From Ruegeria sp. HKCCD4315 (lineage in GTDB: Bacteria > Pseudomonadota > Alphaproteobacteria > Rhodobacterales > Rhodobacteraceae), in assembly GCF_013112245.1 (NCBI RefSeq), contig NZ_WVRN01000001.1, positions 165,001-229,000 on the forward strand: DNA of 64,000 nt. Reading direction: 5' to 3'. The translations under genes and the position numbers were made by a program. How positions within the stretch are numbered: position 1 is the first letter of the stretch; every line of letters begins with the position of its first letter. The notes beneath the pieces were generated by a model that made no database searches, had not been told where the DNA came from, and worked only from the letters and a program-made list of their open reading frames with translations. Of this stretch, positions 12,956 through 22,070 are shown one piece after another.

Positions 12956-14068
12956 ATGGGTTTTCTAGACATAGACAACGCGACCAAATCCTACGGGGCG
13001 GTTGAGGTTCTGCACAAGGTCGACATCTCGGTGCAGGAAGGAGAGTTCCTGGTTCTGGTCGGTCCCTCGGGCTGTGGCAAATCCACTCTGCTGAACATGA
13101 TCGCGGGGCTGGAAGAGATCACCAGCGGCGAAATCCGCATCAAGGATCAGGTGATGAACGGGGTGCACCCGTCCAACCGCAACATTGCCATGGTTTTCCA
13201 AAGCTATGCTTTGTATCCCAATATGACGGTCGGGCAGAACATCACTTTCGGACTTGAGATGCATGGTGTGCCCAAGCCTGAACGCGACAAAGCGATGCAA
13301 GAAGTTGCCAAGCTCTTGCAGATCGAGCAGTTGCTGGATCGTAAGCCCGGTCAGTTGTCGGGCGGTCAGCGCCAGCGGGTTGCGATGGGTCGCGCGTTGG
13401 TACGGAACCCTGATGTATTTCTGTTCGATGAACCGCTCTCGAACCTGGATGCCAAGCTTCGCGTCGACATGCGAACCGAGATCAAAAAGCTGCATCAAAA
13501 TCTCGGGACCACCATCGTCTATGTGACGCATGACCAGATCGAGGCGATGACGCTTTCAAGCCGGATCGCCGTGATGAACGGCGGTTATGTCCAACAGCTG
13601 GGTACGCCGCAGGAAATCTATGACACACCTGCGAATATCTTCGTCGCAACATTCATGGGCTCGCCTGCGATGAACGTGGTACCGGCCAAGGTTGCGGTTT
13701 TGAATGGCCGCCCTCATGCAGGGGTCGCTGTTCACGACGGATCTATGGCGCAACTTCCGTTCAGCCAGGACAACTTGGCCGCATGGGATGGGCGCGAGAT
13801 CTTGTTGGGAATCCGCCCTGAGACAATCACCGATATGGATGGCGCGGATCGAAAGTCGTCGAACATCGCGCAGATGGCCAACCGTATCGTGGTGACGGAG
13901 CCCGCTGGATCGGACACCTTCGTCTCGATGCAATTGGGCGGACGAGATGTGATCGCGCGTATGCGTTCGGATGCCGAAGTGGCACCGGGTCAGGATTTCA
14001 ACTTTGCAGTGAACATGGAAAAGGCCGTGGCTTTTGATCCCGAAAGCGAGATGCGGATCCTTCCATGA
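12956..14068 (+). CDS. sugar ABC transporter ATPase, UgpC/MalK type
   Basis: A 370-residue ATP-binding subunit. Walker A GPSGCGKST is at residues 36-44, the signature LSGGQRQR at about 133-140, Walker B VFLFDEP at about 154-160, and the switch histidine in YVTHDQ follows. A C-terminal TOBE-like region (about 240-370) is typical of MalK/UgpC proteins. It starts six bases after the second permease and overlaps the next gene by four bases. It energises the importer from the cytoplasmic side. Confidence 0.93.
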   Translation: MGFLDIDNATKSYGAVEVLHKVDISVQEGEFLVLVGPSGCGKSTLLNMIAGLEEITSGEIRIKDQVMNGVHPSNRNIAMVFQSYALYPNMTVGQNITFGLEMHGVPKPERDKAMQEVAKLLQIEQLLDRKPGQLSGGQRQRVAMGRALVRNPDVFLFDEPLSNLDAKLRVDMRTEIKKLHQNLGTTIVYVTHDQIEAMTLSSRIAVMNGGYVQQLGTPQEIYDTPANIFVATFMGSPAMNVVPAKVAVLNGRPHAGVAVHDGSMAQLPFSQDNLAAWDGREILLGIRPETITDMDGADRKSSNIAQMANRIVVTEPAGSDTFVSMQLGGRDVIARMRSDAEVAPGQDFNFAVNMEKAVAFDPESEMRILP

Positions 14069-15555
14069 ATCGAGCTGACGTCATAATCATTGGGTCGGGT
14101 ATCGGGGGGGCAACACTGGCTGCGGCGTTGGCTCCGTCCGGTCGTCGCATTCTGATCCTTGAACGAGGCAAGCGATTGCACCCCTCGCCGCTAGATCGAG
14201 ACCCAAGGGCGATCTTTGCCAATGGGCACTTTCGCCCCGATGAAACATGGCTGGACGGAGCAGGCAAACCTTTCAACCCGGGAAACTACTACTGCGTTGG
14301 TGGAAATTCCAAGTTCTACGGCGCAGCTTTGATACGCTATCGGAAAGAGGATTTTGAGCCGCGTCAGCATATGGGTGGCTATTCGCACGGTTGGCCCATG
14401 CCCTATGAAGAGCTGGAGGCGGATTACACCACCGCGGAACAGCTTTACGACGCACGTGGGACCACCAAAGAGGACCCCACCGAACCGCCGCACAGTAGGG
14501 GTTATCCGCACCCACCTGTGCCGGATGAGGTTGATATTGCAGACCTGAGGAACCGGCTAAGCCACGCAGGCCTGACGCCATCCTCAGTGCCTTTGGGCGT
14601 GGATATCGAAACCTGGTTGCGGGCTGGGCAAACAACTTGGGATGCGTTTCCCAATACATGCGGCGGCAAAATGGACGCCGAAACCTGTGCCCTCGCCGAG
14701 GCATTGAAGCATGGGAATGTCGAGCTGCTAACTGACGCGCGTGTCCGAAAATTGAAGGCTGATGCCATTGGTCGTGTCACAAGTGTCGAAGTTGATGGCC
14801 ACGGTACCCTGCGTGCGCCGGTCATCGTGCTTGCAGCAGGTGCGGTACAGTCCTCGGTACTGTTGCTGCAATCCGCGAACGACAATTGTCCAATCGGTCT
14901 TGCCAATCGGTCCGATCAGGTCGGACGGAACTTCATGAACCACAATTGTTCGGCGGTGCTGGCCCTTCATCCGCTGCGCCGAAACAGGGCGATCTATCAA
15001 AAGACATTGATGTTCAACGACTATTACAACAGCGACGGACAGGGTGGCTTGCCTTTGGGCAACATTCAGATGTTGGGAAAGATCACTGGGCCGATCCTTG
15101 CGTCGCAAACCCATCTACCGGGGCCAATTGCAGCACTGATCGCAAATCGCAGTTTTGATTTCTATGCTATGTCCGAGGATCTGCCGAACCCAGAAAGCCG
15201 GGTGACGGTCGAAGGTGACCAGATCAAGCTGGATTGGAAACGCTCGAATTGGGCTGCGCACGAGGCCTTGGTTGCGCGGCTAAAGGCGCATCTGAAGCAG
15301 GCCGGGTTTCCCGTGGTACTGTCGCGACCATTTGATCGGCGAACTCCGTCGCATCAATGCGGAACTGCACGGATGGGCAATGACCCGGCAAGCAGTGTCG
15401 TCGACACGTTCTGTCGCAGCCACGACCACAAGAACCTGTTCATCGTCGACGCGTCAGTTCTTCCGACATCTGCGGCGGTGAATCCGGCCCTCACTATAGC
15501 CGCACTCGCACTCCGCTCGGGGCGTCATATCATTGAAACGGAGTTCGCCGCATGA
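14065..15555 (+). CDS. GMC oxidoreductase, sugar/glycoside dehydrogenase-like
   Basis: A 496-residue FAD enzyme of the GMC superfamily. The ADP-binding GSGIGGA motif starts at residue 10; the C-terminal catalytic pair is H430 in SHQCGTARMG and N473 in NPALTI. The shape resembles pyranose-2-oxidase and glucoside-3-dehydrogenase-like GMC proteins more than choline dehydrogenase. No signal peptide or Tat motif is visible, so it is probably cytoplasmic or needs a partner. It overlaps both neighbours by four bases. Likely oxidises a ring or alcohol carbon of the imported compound. Confidence 0.82.
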   Translation: MNRADVIIIGSGIGGATLAAALAPSGRRILILERGKRLHPSPLDRDPRAIFANGHFRPDETWLDGAGKPFNPGNYYCVGGNSKFYGAALIRYRKEDFEPRQHMGGYSHGWPMPYEELEADYTTAEQLYDARGTTKEDPTEPPHSRGYPHPPVPDEVDIADLRNRLSHAGLTPSSVPLGVDIETWLRAGQTTWDAFPNTCGGKMDAETCALAEALKHGNVELLTDARVRKLKADAIGRVTSVEVDGHGTLRAPVIVLAAGAVQSSVLLLQSANDNCPIGLANRSDQVGRNFMNHNCSAVLALHPLRRNRAIYQKTLMFNDYYNSDGQGGLPLGNIQMLGKITGPILASQTHLPGPIAALIANRSFDFYAMSEDLPNPESRVTVEGDQIKLDWKRSNWAAHEALVARLKAHLKQAGFPVVLSRPFDRRTPSHQCGTARMGNDPASSVVDTFCRSHDHKNLFIVDASVLPTSAAVNPALTIAALALRSGRHIIETEFAA

Positions 15556-16310
15556 CCGGAACAGCATTGGTGACCGGAGGACAAAAGGGCATTGGACTAG
15601 GGGTGGCGCGCGCCTTGATCGCGGTGGGGTACAAGGTCGCAATTGCCTCTCGCTCGGAGCCCGACAAACCAGTCGTTAAGGCAGCTTTGGCAGAGCTTGG
15701 CCCAAGCGCAATTTATGTGCAGCACGACGTGTCCGACATTGATCACGTTCCGGCGCTACTGGATCTGATCGAAGCCGATTTGGGCCCGATCACCGCGTTG
15801 ATAAACAACGCAGGGGTTGGGGCGCCAGTGCGGGGCGACATGCTGGATCTGAAGCCCGAGAACTGGGACTTCGTGCAGAATATCAACCTGCGTGGCGCGT
15901 TTTTTCTGGCGCAAGAGGTGGCCCGGCGCATGTTGGAGCAGCCTCAAGATACCTATCGTTCGATCACCTTTGTCACCTCTGTCAGCGCGACAATGGTATC
16001 GATCGAACGCGCCGAGTACTGCGTGTCCAAGGCAGCCGCAGCGATGATGGCTCAGTTGTTCGCAGTACGCTTGGCCCCCGAAGGCATCGGCGTCTTTGAG
16101 CTGCGACCGGGCATCATCGCGACCGAGATGACGGCGGGCGTGCGCGACAAGTACACCGACCGTATCGAAGGCGGTCTTGTTCCCGCGGCACGCTGGGGTG
16201 AGCCCGAGGATATTGGGTCCGTTGTCGTCCCACTGGTTCAGGGGCATATGCACTTTGCGAACGGTGCCGTCATCCCGGTGGATGGCGGCTTGTCGATTTC
16301 ACGTCTGTAA
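15552..16310 (+). CDS. short-chain dehydrogenase/reductase
   Basis: A 252-residue classical SDR. The nucleotide-binding TGGQKGIG is near residues 8-15, NNAG is near 80, and the catalytic Y156/K160 pair is in EYCVSK, with the serine of VTSVSA before it. It is annotated in relatives as a 3-ketoacyl-ACP-reductase-like protein, but the operon suggests oxidation or reduction of a sugar-derived alcohol or ketone. It overlaps the preceding GMC gene by four bases. Confidence 0.88.
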   Translation: MTGTALVTGGQKGIGLGVARALIAVGYKVAIASRSEPDKPVVKAALAELGPSAIYVQHDVSDIDHVPALLDLIEADLGPITALINNAGVGAPVRGDMLDLKPENWDFVQNINLRGAFFLAQEVARRMLEQPQDTYRSITFVTSVSATMVSIERAEYCVSKAAAAMMAQLFAVRLAPEGIGVFELRPGIIATEMTAGVRDKYTDRIEGGLVPAARWGEPEDIGSVVVPLVQGHMHFANGAVIPVDGGLSISRL

Positions 16311-16326
16311 GTCAGGGCATATAAGA

Positions 16327-17913
16327 ATGTCTGAAGGATATGATTTCATTGTCATTGGGGGCGGCTCGGCAGGCTCGGTTATCGCTGCGCGTCTTTCCGA
16401 AGAACCGTCGGCGCGTGTGCTGTTGCTAGAGGCCGGCTCCACCGACCGTCACCCGTTCTTCCACCTACCAGCCGGGTTCGCGAAGATGACCAAGGGTATC
16501 GGCAGCTGGGGCTGGTCCACGGTTCCGCAAAGGCACATGCAGAACAAGGTCTTCAACTACACCCAGGCCAAGGTGATCGGCGGAGGGTCTGCAATTAACG
16601 CGCAAATCTACACGCGGGGTGCAGCTCAGGATTACGATGCCTGGAGACAGAAGGGGTGCGAGGGGTGGAGTTATGCCGACGTGCTGCCCTATTTCAAAAA
16701 GTCCGAAGACAACGACACCTACGACGACGAATTTCACGGCAAGGGCGGACCGCTGGGCGTGTCCATGCCCGCAGCACCTTTGCCAATCTGCGACGCCTAC
16801 ATCAAGGCCGCAGGGGAAGTGGGGATTCCCGAAACGCGCGATGTGAATGGGGCGAAACAGGATGGCGCGGGGTACTATCAGCTGACCCAGCGCAATGCGC
16901 GGCGATCCTCTGCTGCGATGGCGTTTATCGCGCCGAACCTCAGCCGCCCGAACCTGACCGTGCGCACCGGCGCACAGGTCCGCCGCATTATGGTGGACAA
17001 AGGCAGGGCGACTGGTGTCGAGATGATGAATGGGGACAAGATCTCCGCCGCGAAAGAGGTCATTCTGTCCTCAGGTGCCATCGGTTCGCCGCGCTTGTTG
17101 CAACTGTCGGGAATTGGCCCCGCGGATCATTTGGACAGCCTTGGCATCGACGCGGTTTTTCATCAGCCGCAGGTGGGCGCGAATTTGCAGGACCATCTGG
17201 ATTTGTATTCCATCTGCGAAGTGACCGGCCCGCACACCTACGACCGTTTCGCTAAGCTGCACCTTTCAGCTTTTGCAGGCCTGCAATACCTTTTCACCCG
17301 CAAGGGACCGGTCGCGTCCAGCCTGTTCGAAACGGGTGGATTCTGGTACGCAGACCCGGATGCGCGTTCACCGGATCTTCAGTTGCATCTGGGGCTTGGT
17401 ACCGGCATTGAGGCAGGGGTCGAGGCGATGCCCAACGGTGGGGTTACACTGAACGCCTGTTTTTTGCGACCCAGATCACACGGAACCGTCCGGTTGCAAA
17501 GTTCAGACCCCGCGATGATGCCGCTTATAGATCCCAACTATCTGGCGGATCCCTACGATCGCGAGATGTCCATTCGGGGGCTGAAGCTGGTGCAGAACAT
17601 CCTCGCTCAGGATGCGCTGAAGCCGTACATCTTGGCAGAACGTTTGCCGGGTCCGGATGTGCGGACCGAGCAGGAGTATTTCGATTTTATCTGTGTACAC
17701 TCCAAAACATCGCACCACTGCGCTGGTACCTGTCGTATGGGCAGCGATGCCGAAGCCGTTCTGGACCCGCGCCTGCGGTTCAATGGGATCGAAGGGCTTC
17801 GCGTCGCGGATGCGTCGATTATGCCGACGGTCAATTCATCGAACACCAATGCACCTACAATCATGATCGGGGAAAAAGCTTCCGACATGATCAAACAAGA
17901 TCAGGGTTTCTAA
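16327..17913 (+). CDS. GMC oxidoreductase, choline-dehydrogenase-like
   Basis: A 528-residue FAD-dependent alcohol dehydrogenase of the BetA group. The FAD motif GGGSAGSV is at residues 11-18, a second GMC signature lies around KVIGGGSAINA, and the catalytic H464 (SHHCAGTCRMG) and N508 (NTNAPT) are present. The ATG at 16327 is preferred to a start 50 codons upstream inside the SDR gene. It differs from the GMC enzyme two genes earlier, so the operon has two distinct flavin oxidation steps. It ends two bases before the Dabb gene. Confidence 0.88.
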   Translation: MSEGYDFIVIGGGSAGSVIAARLSEEPSARVLLLEAGSTDRHPFFHLPAGFAKMTKGIGSWGWSTVPQRHMQNKVFNYTQAKVIGGGSAINAQIYTRGAAQDYDAWRQKGCEGWSYADVLPYFKKSEDNDTYDDEFHGKGGPLGVSMPAAPLPICDAYIKAAGEVGIPETRDVNGAKQDGAGYYQLTQRNARRSSAAMAFIAPNLSRPNLTVRTGAQVRRIMVDKGRATGVEMMNGDKISAAKEVILSSGAIGSPRLLQLSGIGPADHLDSLGIDAVFHQPQVGANLQDHLDLYSICEVTGPHTYDRFAKLHLSAFAGLQYLFTRKGPVASSLFETGGFWYADPDARSPDLQLHLGLGTGIEAGVEAMPNGGVTLNACFLRPRSHGTVRLQSSDPAMMPLIDPNYLADPYDREMSIRGLKLVQNILAQDALKPYILAERLPGPDVRTEQEYFDFICVHSKTSHHCAGTCRMGSDAEAVLDPRLRFNGIEGLRVADASIMPTVNSSNTNAPTIMIGEKASDMIKQDQGF

Positions 17914-17915
17914 AA

Positions 17916-18224
17916 ATGATCCGCCATATCGTACTGACCAAGTTCCGCGCCGACGTGACCGAGGAGACAATCGGAGCCATCTACAAAGGTCTCGAGGACG
18001 TGTCAAAGGCCCTTCCCGGGGCCAGCGGGTTTACCGGGGGCCGCAGTGAGAGCCCCGAGCAGATCGAACGCGGATACATGCATGGTTTCGTGATCGACTT
18101 CGACGATTGGGCCGCGTTAGAGGCCTATCAGAACAACGAAACGCACAAGGCGCTGGGCGCGCAACTGGTCGAGAACGCGGTGGGTGGCATCGACGGCATT
18201 CTGGTTCTGGATTTGGAGGTTTGA
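17916..18224 (+). CDS. Dabb (stress-responsive alpha-beta barrel) domain protein
   Basis: A 102-residue protein with the Dabb ferredoxin-like fold signature: MIRHIVLTKF at the start, a middle GRSESPEQIERGYMHGFVIDF, then AYQNNETHKAL. Dabb proteins are small dimeric barrels; some bind or cyclise small molecules, and many have no known role. Position between a GMC dehydrogenase and a DUF993 protein suggests an isomerase, lactone or aldol-type step in the same pathway, but this is inference from position only. Confidence 0.85.
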   Translation: MIRHIVLTKFRADVTEETIGAIYKGLEDVSKALPGASGFTGGRSESPEQIERGYMHGFVIDFDDWAALEAYQNNETHKALGAQLVENAVGGIDGILVLDLEV

Positions 18225-18228
18225 GACA

Positions 18229-19398
18229 ATGAAATTGATTTTGCCAAATCCTGAGGGGCAGCTGGAACCCTATGCGCTGACCGGAACGCCGATAGTACCG
18301 CGCAAGCCGCAGGTGCCTCTGACGCGCACGGCCTTTGCGGCGGCTCATGTGGTTTCAGACCCGCTGGTGGAACGTAATCCCTGGGATGGGCGTCCCGCAG
18401 TTGATTGGGAAGCGACCCTGCGATTTCGTCAGGGACTCTGGGATCAGGGGCTGGGTCTGGCCGAAGCCATGGATACCGCACAACGGGGTATGGGCGTCGA
18501 TTGGGAGACCGCGCTGGAGCTGATCCAGCGCACAATGAAGGCTGCGCAGGCGCATCCGTTGTCGCCTCGGGTGGCTTGTGGGGCAGGGACTGATCACTTG
18601 CCTCTAAGCGCGTTGAACACAGCGGGTGAAATCCTGTCAGCCTACGAGCATCAGGCCGAGGCGATCGAAGCCGGCGGAGGGCAATTGATCCTCATGGCGT
18701 CACGCTCCTTCCCATCGATCAAGGCAGGTCCAGACACCTACCATGATGTATACCGCGCGCTGATCGATGGGGCTGCGGAGCCTGTAATCCTGCACTGGCT
18801 GGGCGATATGTTCGATCCTGCATTGACGGGCTATTGGGGTAGCACGGACATCAACGCGGCCAGCGACTTTGTGCTGTCCCTGATAAACGAAAATCCCGCC
18901 AAGGTTGATGGGATAAAAATATCCTTGCTGGATCAGGCACATGAAGAAAACTTCCGCGCGCGGTTGCCGGACGGCGTGCGCCTCTACACTGGTGACGATT
19001 TCAACTACGCCGATCTTATTGCCGGGGATGGAACGCATTTTTCCCACGCTCTACTCGGCATTTTCGCTGCTATCGCCCCCGCCGCCAGCCAGGCGCTTGA
19101 GGCGTTGGCTATGGGCGACATGGATCGCTACAACGCGCTGTTCGCACCGACTATTCCCCTCAGTCGAGAGATTTTTAAGGCTCCGACGCGGTTCTACAAA
19201 GCCGGGATTGCCTGTCTGGCATGGCTGAACGGAGCCCAGTCCCATTTCATCATGCCGGGTGGGTTCCAATCCAGCCGTGACATCTGCCACTACGCGCAAG
19301 TGTTCAGATTGGCGGATCAGGCCGGTTTACTCTCAGACCCTGAACTGGCTAAAGCACGGATGACCACGCTTCTCAGCTTGCATGGAGTTGAACAATAG
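18229..19398 (+). CDS. DUF993 family protein (TIM-barrel, DHDPS-like)
   Basis: A 389-residue protein that I recognise as DUF993, annotated distantly as dihydrodipicolinate-synthase-like. Typical segments are VACGAGTDHL, PVILHWLGDMFDPAL, KVDGIKISLLD with a lysine in the position expected for a barrel lysine, and LYTGDDFNY. A lyase or aldolase reaction that cleaves a keto-sugar derivative is plausible, but no member's reaction can be asserted here. The start is ATG 18229, five bases after the Dabb stop; a start 15 codons earlier would overlap that gene. Six bases precede the regulator. Confidence 0.82.
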   Translation: MKLILPNPEGQLEPYALTGTPIVPRKPQVPLTRTAFAAAHVVSDPLVERNPWDGRPAVDWEATLRFRQGLWDQGLGLAEAMDTAQRGMGVDWETALELIQRTMKAAQAHPLSPRVACGAGTDHLPLSALNTAGEILSAYEHQAEAIEAGGGQLILMASRSFPSIKAGPDTYHDVYRALIDGAAEPVILHWLGDMFDPALTGYWGSTDINAASDFVLSLINENPAKVDGIKISLLDQAHEENFRARLPDGVRLYTGDDFNYADLIAGDGTHFSHALLGIFAAIAPAASQALEALAMGDMDRYNALFAPTIPLSREIFKAPTRFYKAGIACLAWLNGAQSHFIMPGGFQSSRDICHYAQVFRLADQAGLLSDPELAKARMTTLLSLHGVEQ

Positions 19399-19403
19399 CC
19401 TGA

Positions 19404-20411
19404 ATGCGAAGACCCACGATCATAGATGTCGCCAACTCGGCGGGCGTTTCCAAGTCGACGGTAAGCCTTGTTTTGCAGGGCAGTCCGCAGGTGAAGCCGG
19501 AGACACGCAAGCTCGTCCATACCGCGATGAAAGAGATCGGGTATGTCTATAACCGATCGGCGGCAAATCTGCGATCCGCGGGAACGGCGCTAATAGGTTT
19601 GGTGATAAACGACCTGACCAACCCGTTTTTCACTGAGTTTGCGACTTCGTTACAGATGGCGCTGGCGTCCCGAGGCTATGCGGTCGTATTGGCGAACACA
19701 AACGAAGACCCCGAACTTCAGGATCAGGTGGTGGGCGCGATGCTTGAGCACGGTGTTTCTGCTTTGATCCTATCGCCTGCTTATGGCGATGTCACAAACA
19801 CCCTCTCCGCGGTAGAGCGAGCTGGCATTCCGTTGATGCAAGTCTTGCGACAGGTTGAAAGCGAAACTTGCAGATTTCCCTTTATCGCTCCTGATTACGC
19901 AGAGGGTGGACGCGCGGCAACGCAGTACCTGATCGAAACGGGCGCGCGGAACATCGCCTTTGTCGGTGGTCTGGATGGTGCCGAAGTCACTCAGGAAAGA
20001 CTGTCCGGCTATATCAGTGCGATGAAAGACAACCACTTGCAGCCTATTGTAAAAACAGGGGAATCCAGCCGATCATTTGGACATGAAGCAACGGTCAACC
20101 TCTTCAAAGAGCATCCTGCGTGCGATGCCGCAGTCTGTTTCAATGATCTTGTTGCTTTTGGGATGATTAATGCCTGCCATGAAACTCAGATAAAGATTGG
20201 CACGGAGTTTCAGATTGTCGGTTTCGACGACATCAAGGAAGCATCAGAATGCTGGCCAGCTTTGTCTACCGTACACTGCGGCGTCTCTGAGTTTGGAGAA
20301 CAAGTTGCGGACACTGTTTTGCTGTGGTTGCAGGATGGTGCCACGCCAGCGCAATGCACGCGGACTTCAACGCGTTTGGTATTGAGGCAAACTACGAAAG
20401 ACACGGTGTAG
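19404..20411 (+). CDS. LacI-family transcriptional regulator
   Basis: A 335-residue repressor. The helix-turn-helix is residues 4-24 (TIIDVANSAGVSKSTVSLVL) with the hinge that inserts in the minor groove at about 50-60, then a periplasmic-binding-protein-like effector domain (about 62-330; IGLVINDLTNPFF, the conserved domain start). It is the last gene of the operon, five bases after DUF993, so it should be autoregulated through the paired operators at 4853-4885. The inducer is probably the imported compound or an intermediate. Confidence 0.92.
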   Translation: MRRPTIIDVANSAGVSKSTVSLVLQGSPQVKPETRKLVHTAMKEIGYVYNRSAANLRSAGTALIGLVINDLTNPFFTEFATSLQMALASRGYAVVLANTNEDPELQDQVVGAMLEHGVSALILSPAYGDVTNTLSAVERAGIPLMQVLRQVESETCRFPFIAPDYAEGGRAATQYLIETGARNIAFVGGLDGAEVTQERLSGYISAMKDNHLQPIVKTGESSRSFGHEATVNLFKEHPACDAAVCFNDLVAFGMINACHETQIKIGTEFQIVGFDDIKEASECWPALSTVHCGVSEFGEQVADTVLLWLQDGATPAQCTRTSTRLVLRQTTKDTV

Positions 20412-20496
20412 CAAAAGACTATACCAGCCTTTGTCGAGAGGTCTTGTCAGAAGAGCCTTGGTTGAGCGGGGCAGGGTACTCTCGTAGCCTTCGCGC

Positions 20497-21204
20497 ATGA
20501 TTAAACAGCCGCCATTAAAGTACCTTAAAACCAGCCCCGAGATCATCCGCCTAGCAGTGATGCTGTACATCCGTTTCCCGCTCGCGCTTCGGAATGTCGA
20601 AGATCTGCTGCACGAGCGAGGCGTCGATGTGAGCCACGAAACTGTCCGGTATTGGTGGAACAGGTTCGGCCCGATGTTTGCCGCTGAGATCAGACGGAAT
20701 CGTGTGCAGCAGCTGCGCGCCTTCTCCAAATGAAAGTGGCACGTCGACGAGGTTTTCGTGAAGGTGAATGGTAAGCGGCATTATCTTTGGCGGGCTGTTG
20801 ATCACGAAGGCTAGGTGCTGGAAGCCGTTGTTACCAAACGTCGAAACAAAGCTGCAGCACTGAAATTCCTCAAGAAGTTAGAGAAGCGACACGGTAAAGC
20901 GGAAAAACTCGTCACGGATCGCTTCGCATCGTATCGGGCTGCTCTCAGAGAACTTGGCGCTACCGAAAAACAAAGGACGGGCAGGTGGCTTAATAACCGC
21001 GTCGAGAACTCGCACCTGCCGTTTCGACGACGCGAACGCGCGATGCAGCGGTTCAGGCTAATGCGAAGTTTGCAGAAATTCGCGTCCGTCCATTCCTCTG
21101 TCTACAACCACTTCAACCAGGAAAGATCGCTCGCCAGCAGAGATACCTTCAAGCTGATACGCAGCGTCGTTCTTGCCGAGTGGTGTCAACTTTGTTCCGG
21201 ATAG
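20497..21204 (+). pseudogene. IS6-family transposase, two in-frame stops
   Basis: A full-length IS6/IS26-type DDE transposase frame broken by two stops in the same frame: TGA at 20731-20733, where the family has tryptophan in the segment before WHVDEVF, and TAG at 20812-20814, where the family has glutamate in DHEGEVLEAV. The catalytic D, D, E positions are still visible (WHVDEV, VTDRFAS, RVENSH), as is the RRRERAMQRFR segment. Both stops can come from single base changes, so the gene decayed by point mutation. I could not find convincing terminal inverted repeats, so the element's ends are undefined. Confidence 0.9.
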
Positions 21205-21533
21205 GTTCGTGGTTTTCGTGGCAAACTGAGACTGGTTCGAATTCGTCTGACAGCACCCAAACGGGAGCTTCAGTCCATTCCACGCGGACGCAACGACGAT
21301 CAACTCGACAGCTTTTCCCATCTTCTGAACTGGTCCAAGGGACTGGGATTCTACCGCGCGCTTGGTCGCGATCATCAGATCAACATCGTACGTCGGGAGC
21401 GCAATCGCGAGAGGGTCAGGCGACGGTAGAACCTCAGAGTCAAGCTTGAAAACTCGTTGAATAGTACTGGGAGGGCCGATGTCGGACCAATCCTGAGAGC
21501 GGCCCCTATGATCGCTCGCAACCACAAACTGGT
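21205..21533. other. no recognised gene; unassigned open fragment
   Basis: No complete gene is seen. On the + strand a stop-free stretch from 21205 to 21429, in frame with the transposase, encodes an arginine-rich segment (GFYRALGRDHQINIVRRERN near its end) that has the look of real protein sequence but no start codon. I do not recognise its family. It may be the end of a gene cut by the insertion sequence. Confidence 0.4.
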
Positions 21534-22070
21534 CTAATCGCTAATGCCGTCGGATGACGGCTTTGAGCCCAAATCGGACGTTGCTTTTTCGAAGACGTCC
21601 GGGTCACCCTGCACAGTCGCAAGTAGTGCAGCGCCTTCCAGCGTCGCGAGCACTGCTAGTGCGTCAGAAAGCGGATCGTCGCTGTCCGGAAATGCGCTGA
21701 CAAGCCGATCGACCAATGCTGCGAAGAACATTCTTGCCGCCTCCGTTACCGGTTCAGGTAGAACTCCGCTTTCAGCTGCGAGTAGCCCACAAAGGCACAT
21801 CTTTCCGTCCTGGCGCAAGCTTTCCGCGAAAAGCTCGCGTAGGCGTGCGACACGCGCATGAGACGGGCATTCATCCAAAGCGTCCAGGAAACGGGACGTG
21901 TAATTTCTGGCCAGTCGAGCGACCAGATCGGCCTTGGTCGGGAAGTAATGATGTACGCCTGCGCTGGTCAGCGCTGTGTCGCGCGCAAGGTCTCGGAACG
22001 AAAAGCCGTTGTAGCCGCCAGTGCGGACCCGCGCCTCGGCGGCGACCAGGATTTTCTCTTCTGATGTCAT
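21534..22070 (-). CDS. TetR-family transcriptional regulator
   Basis: A 178-residue repressor with an N-terminal helix-turn-helix at about residues 25-46 (FRDLARDTALTSAGVHHYF) and a variable ligand domain containing cysteines in GKMCLCGLLAAESG. It is the third gene of a cupin/amine oxidase/TetR operon, overlapping the amine oxidase by four bases, and should bind the palindrome at 23781-23798 ahead of the first gene, giving autoregulation. Ligand unknown; the neighbours suggest an amine, aldehyde or reactive oxidised compound. Confidence 0.9.
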   Translation of the reverse strand: MTSEEKILVAAEARVRTGGYNGFSFRDLARDTALTSAGVHHYFPTKADLVARLARNYTSRFLDALDECPSHARVARLRELFAESLRQDGKMCLCGLLAAESGVLPEPVTEAARMFFAALVDRLVSAFPDSDDPLSDALAVLATLEGAALLATVQGDPDVFEKATSDLGSKPSSDGISD

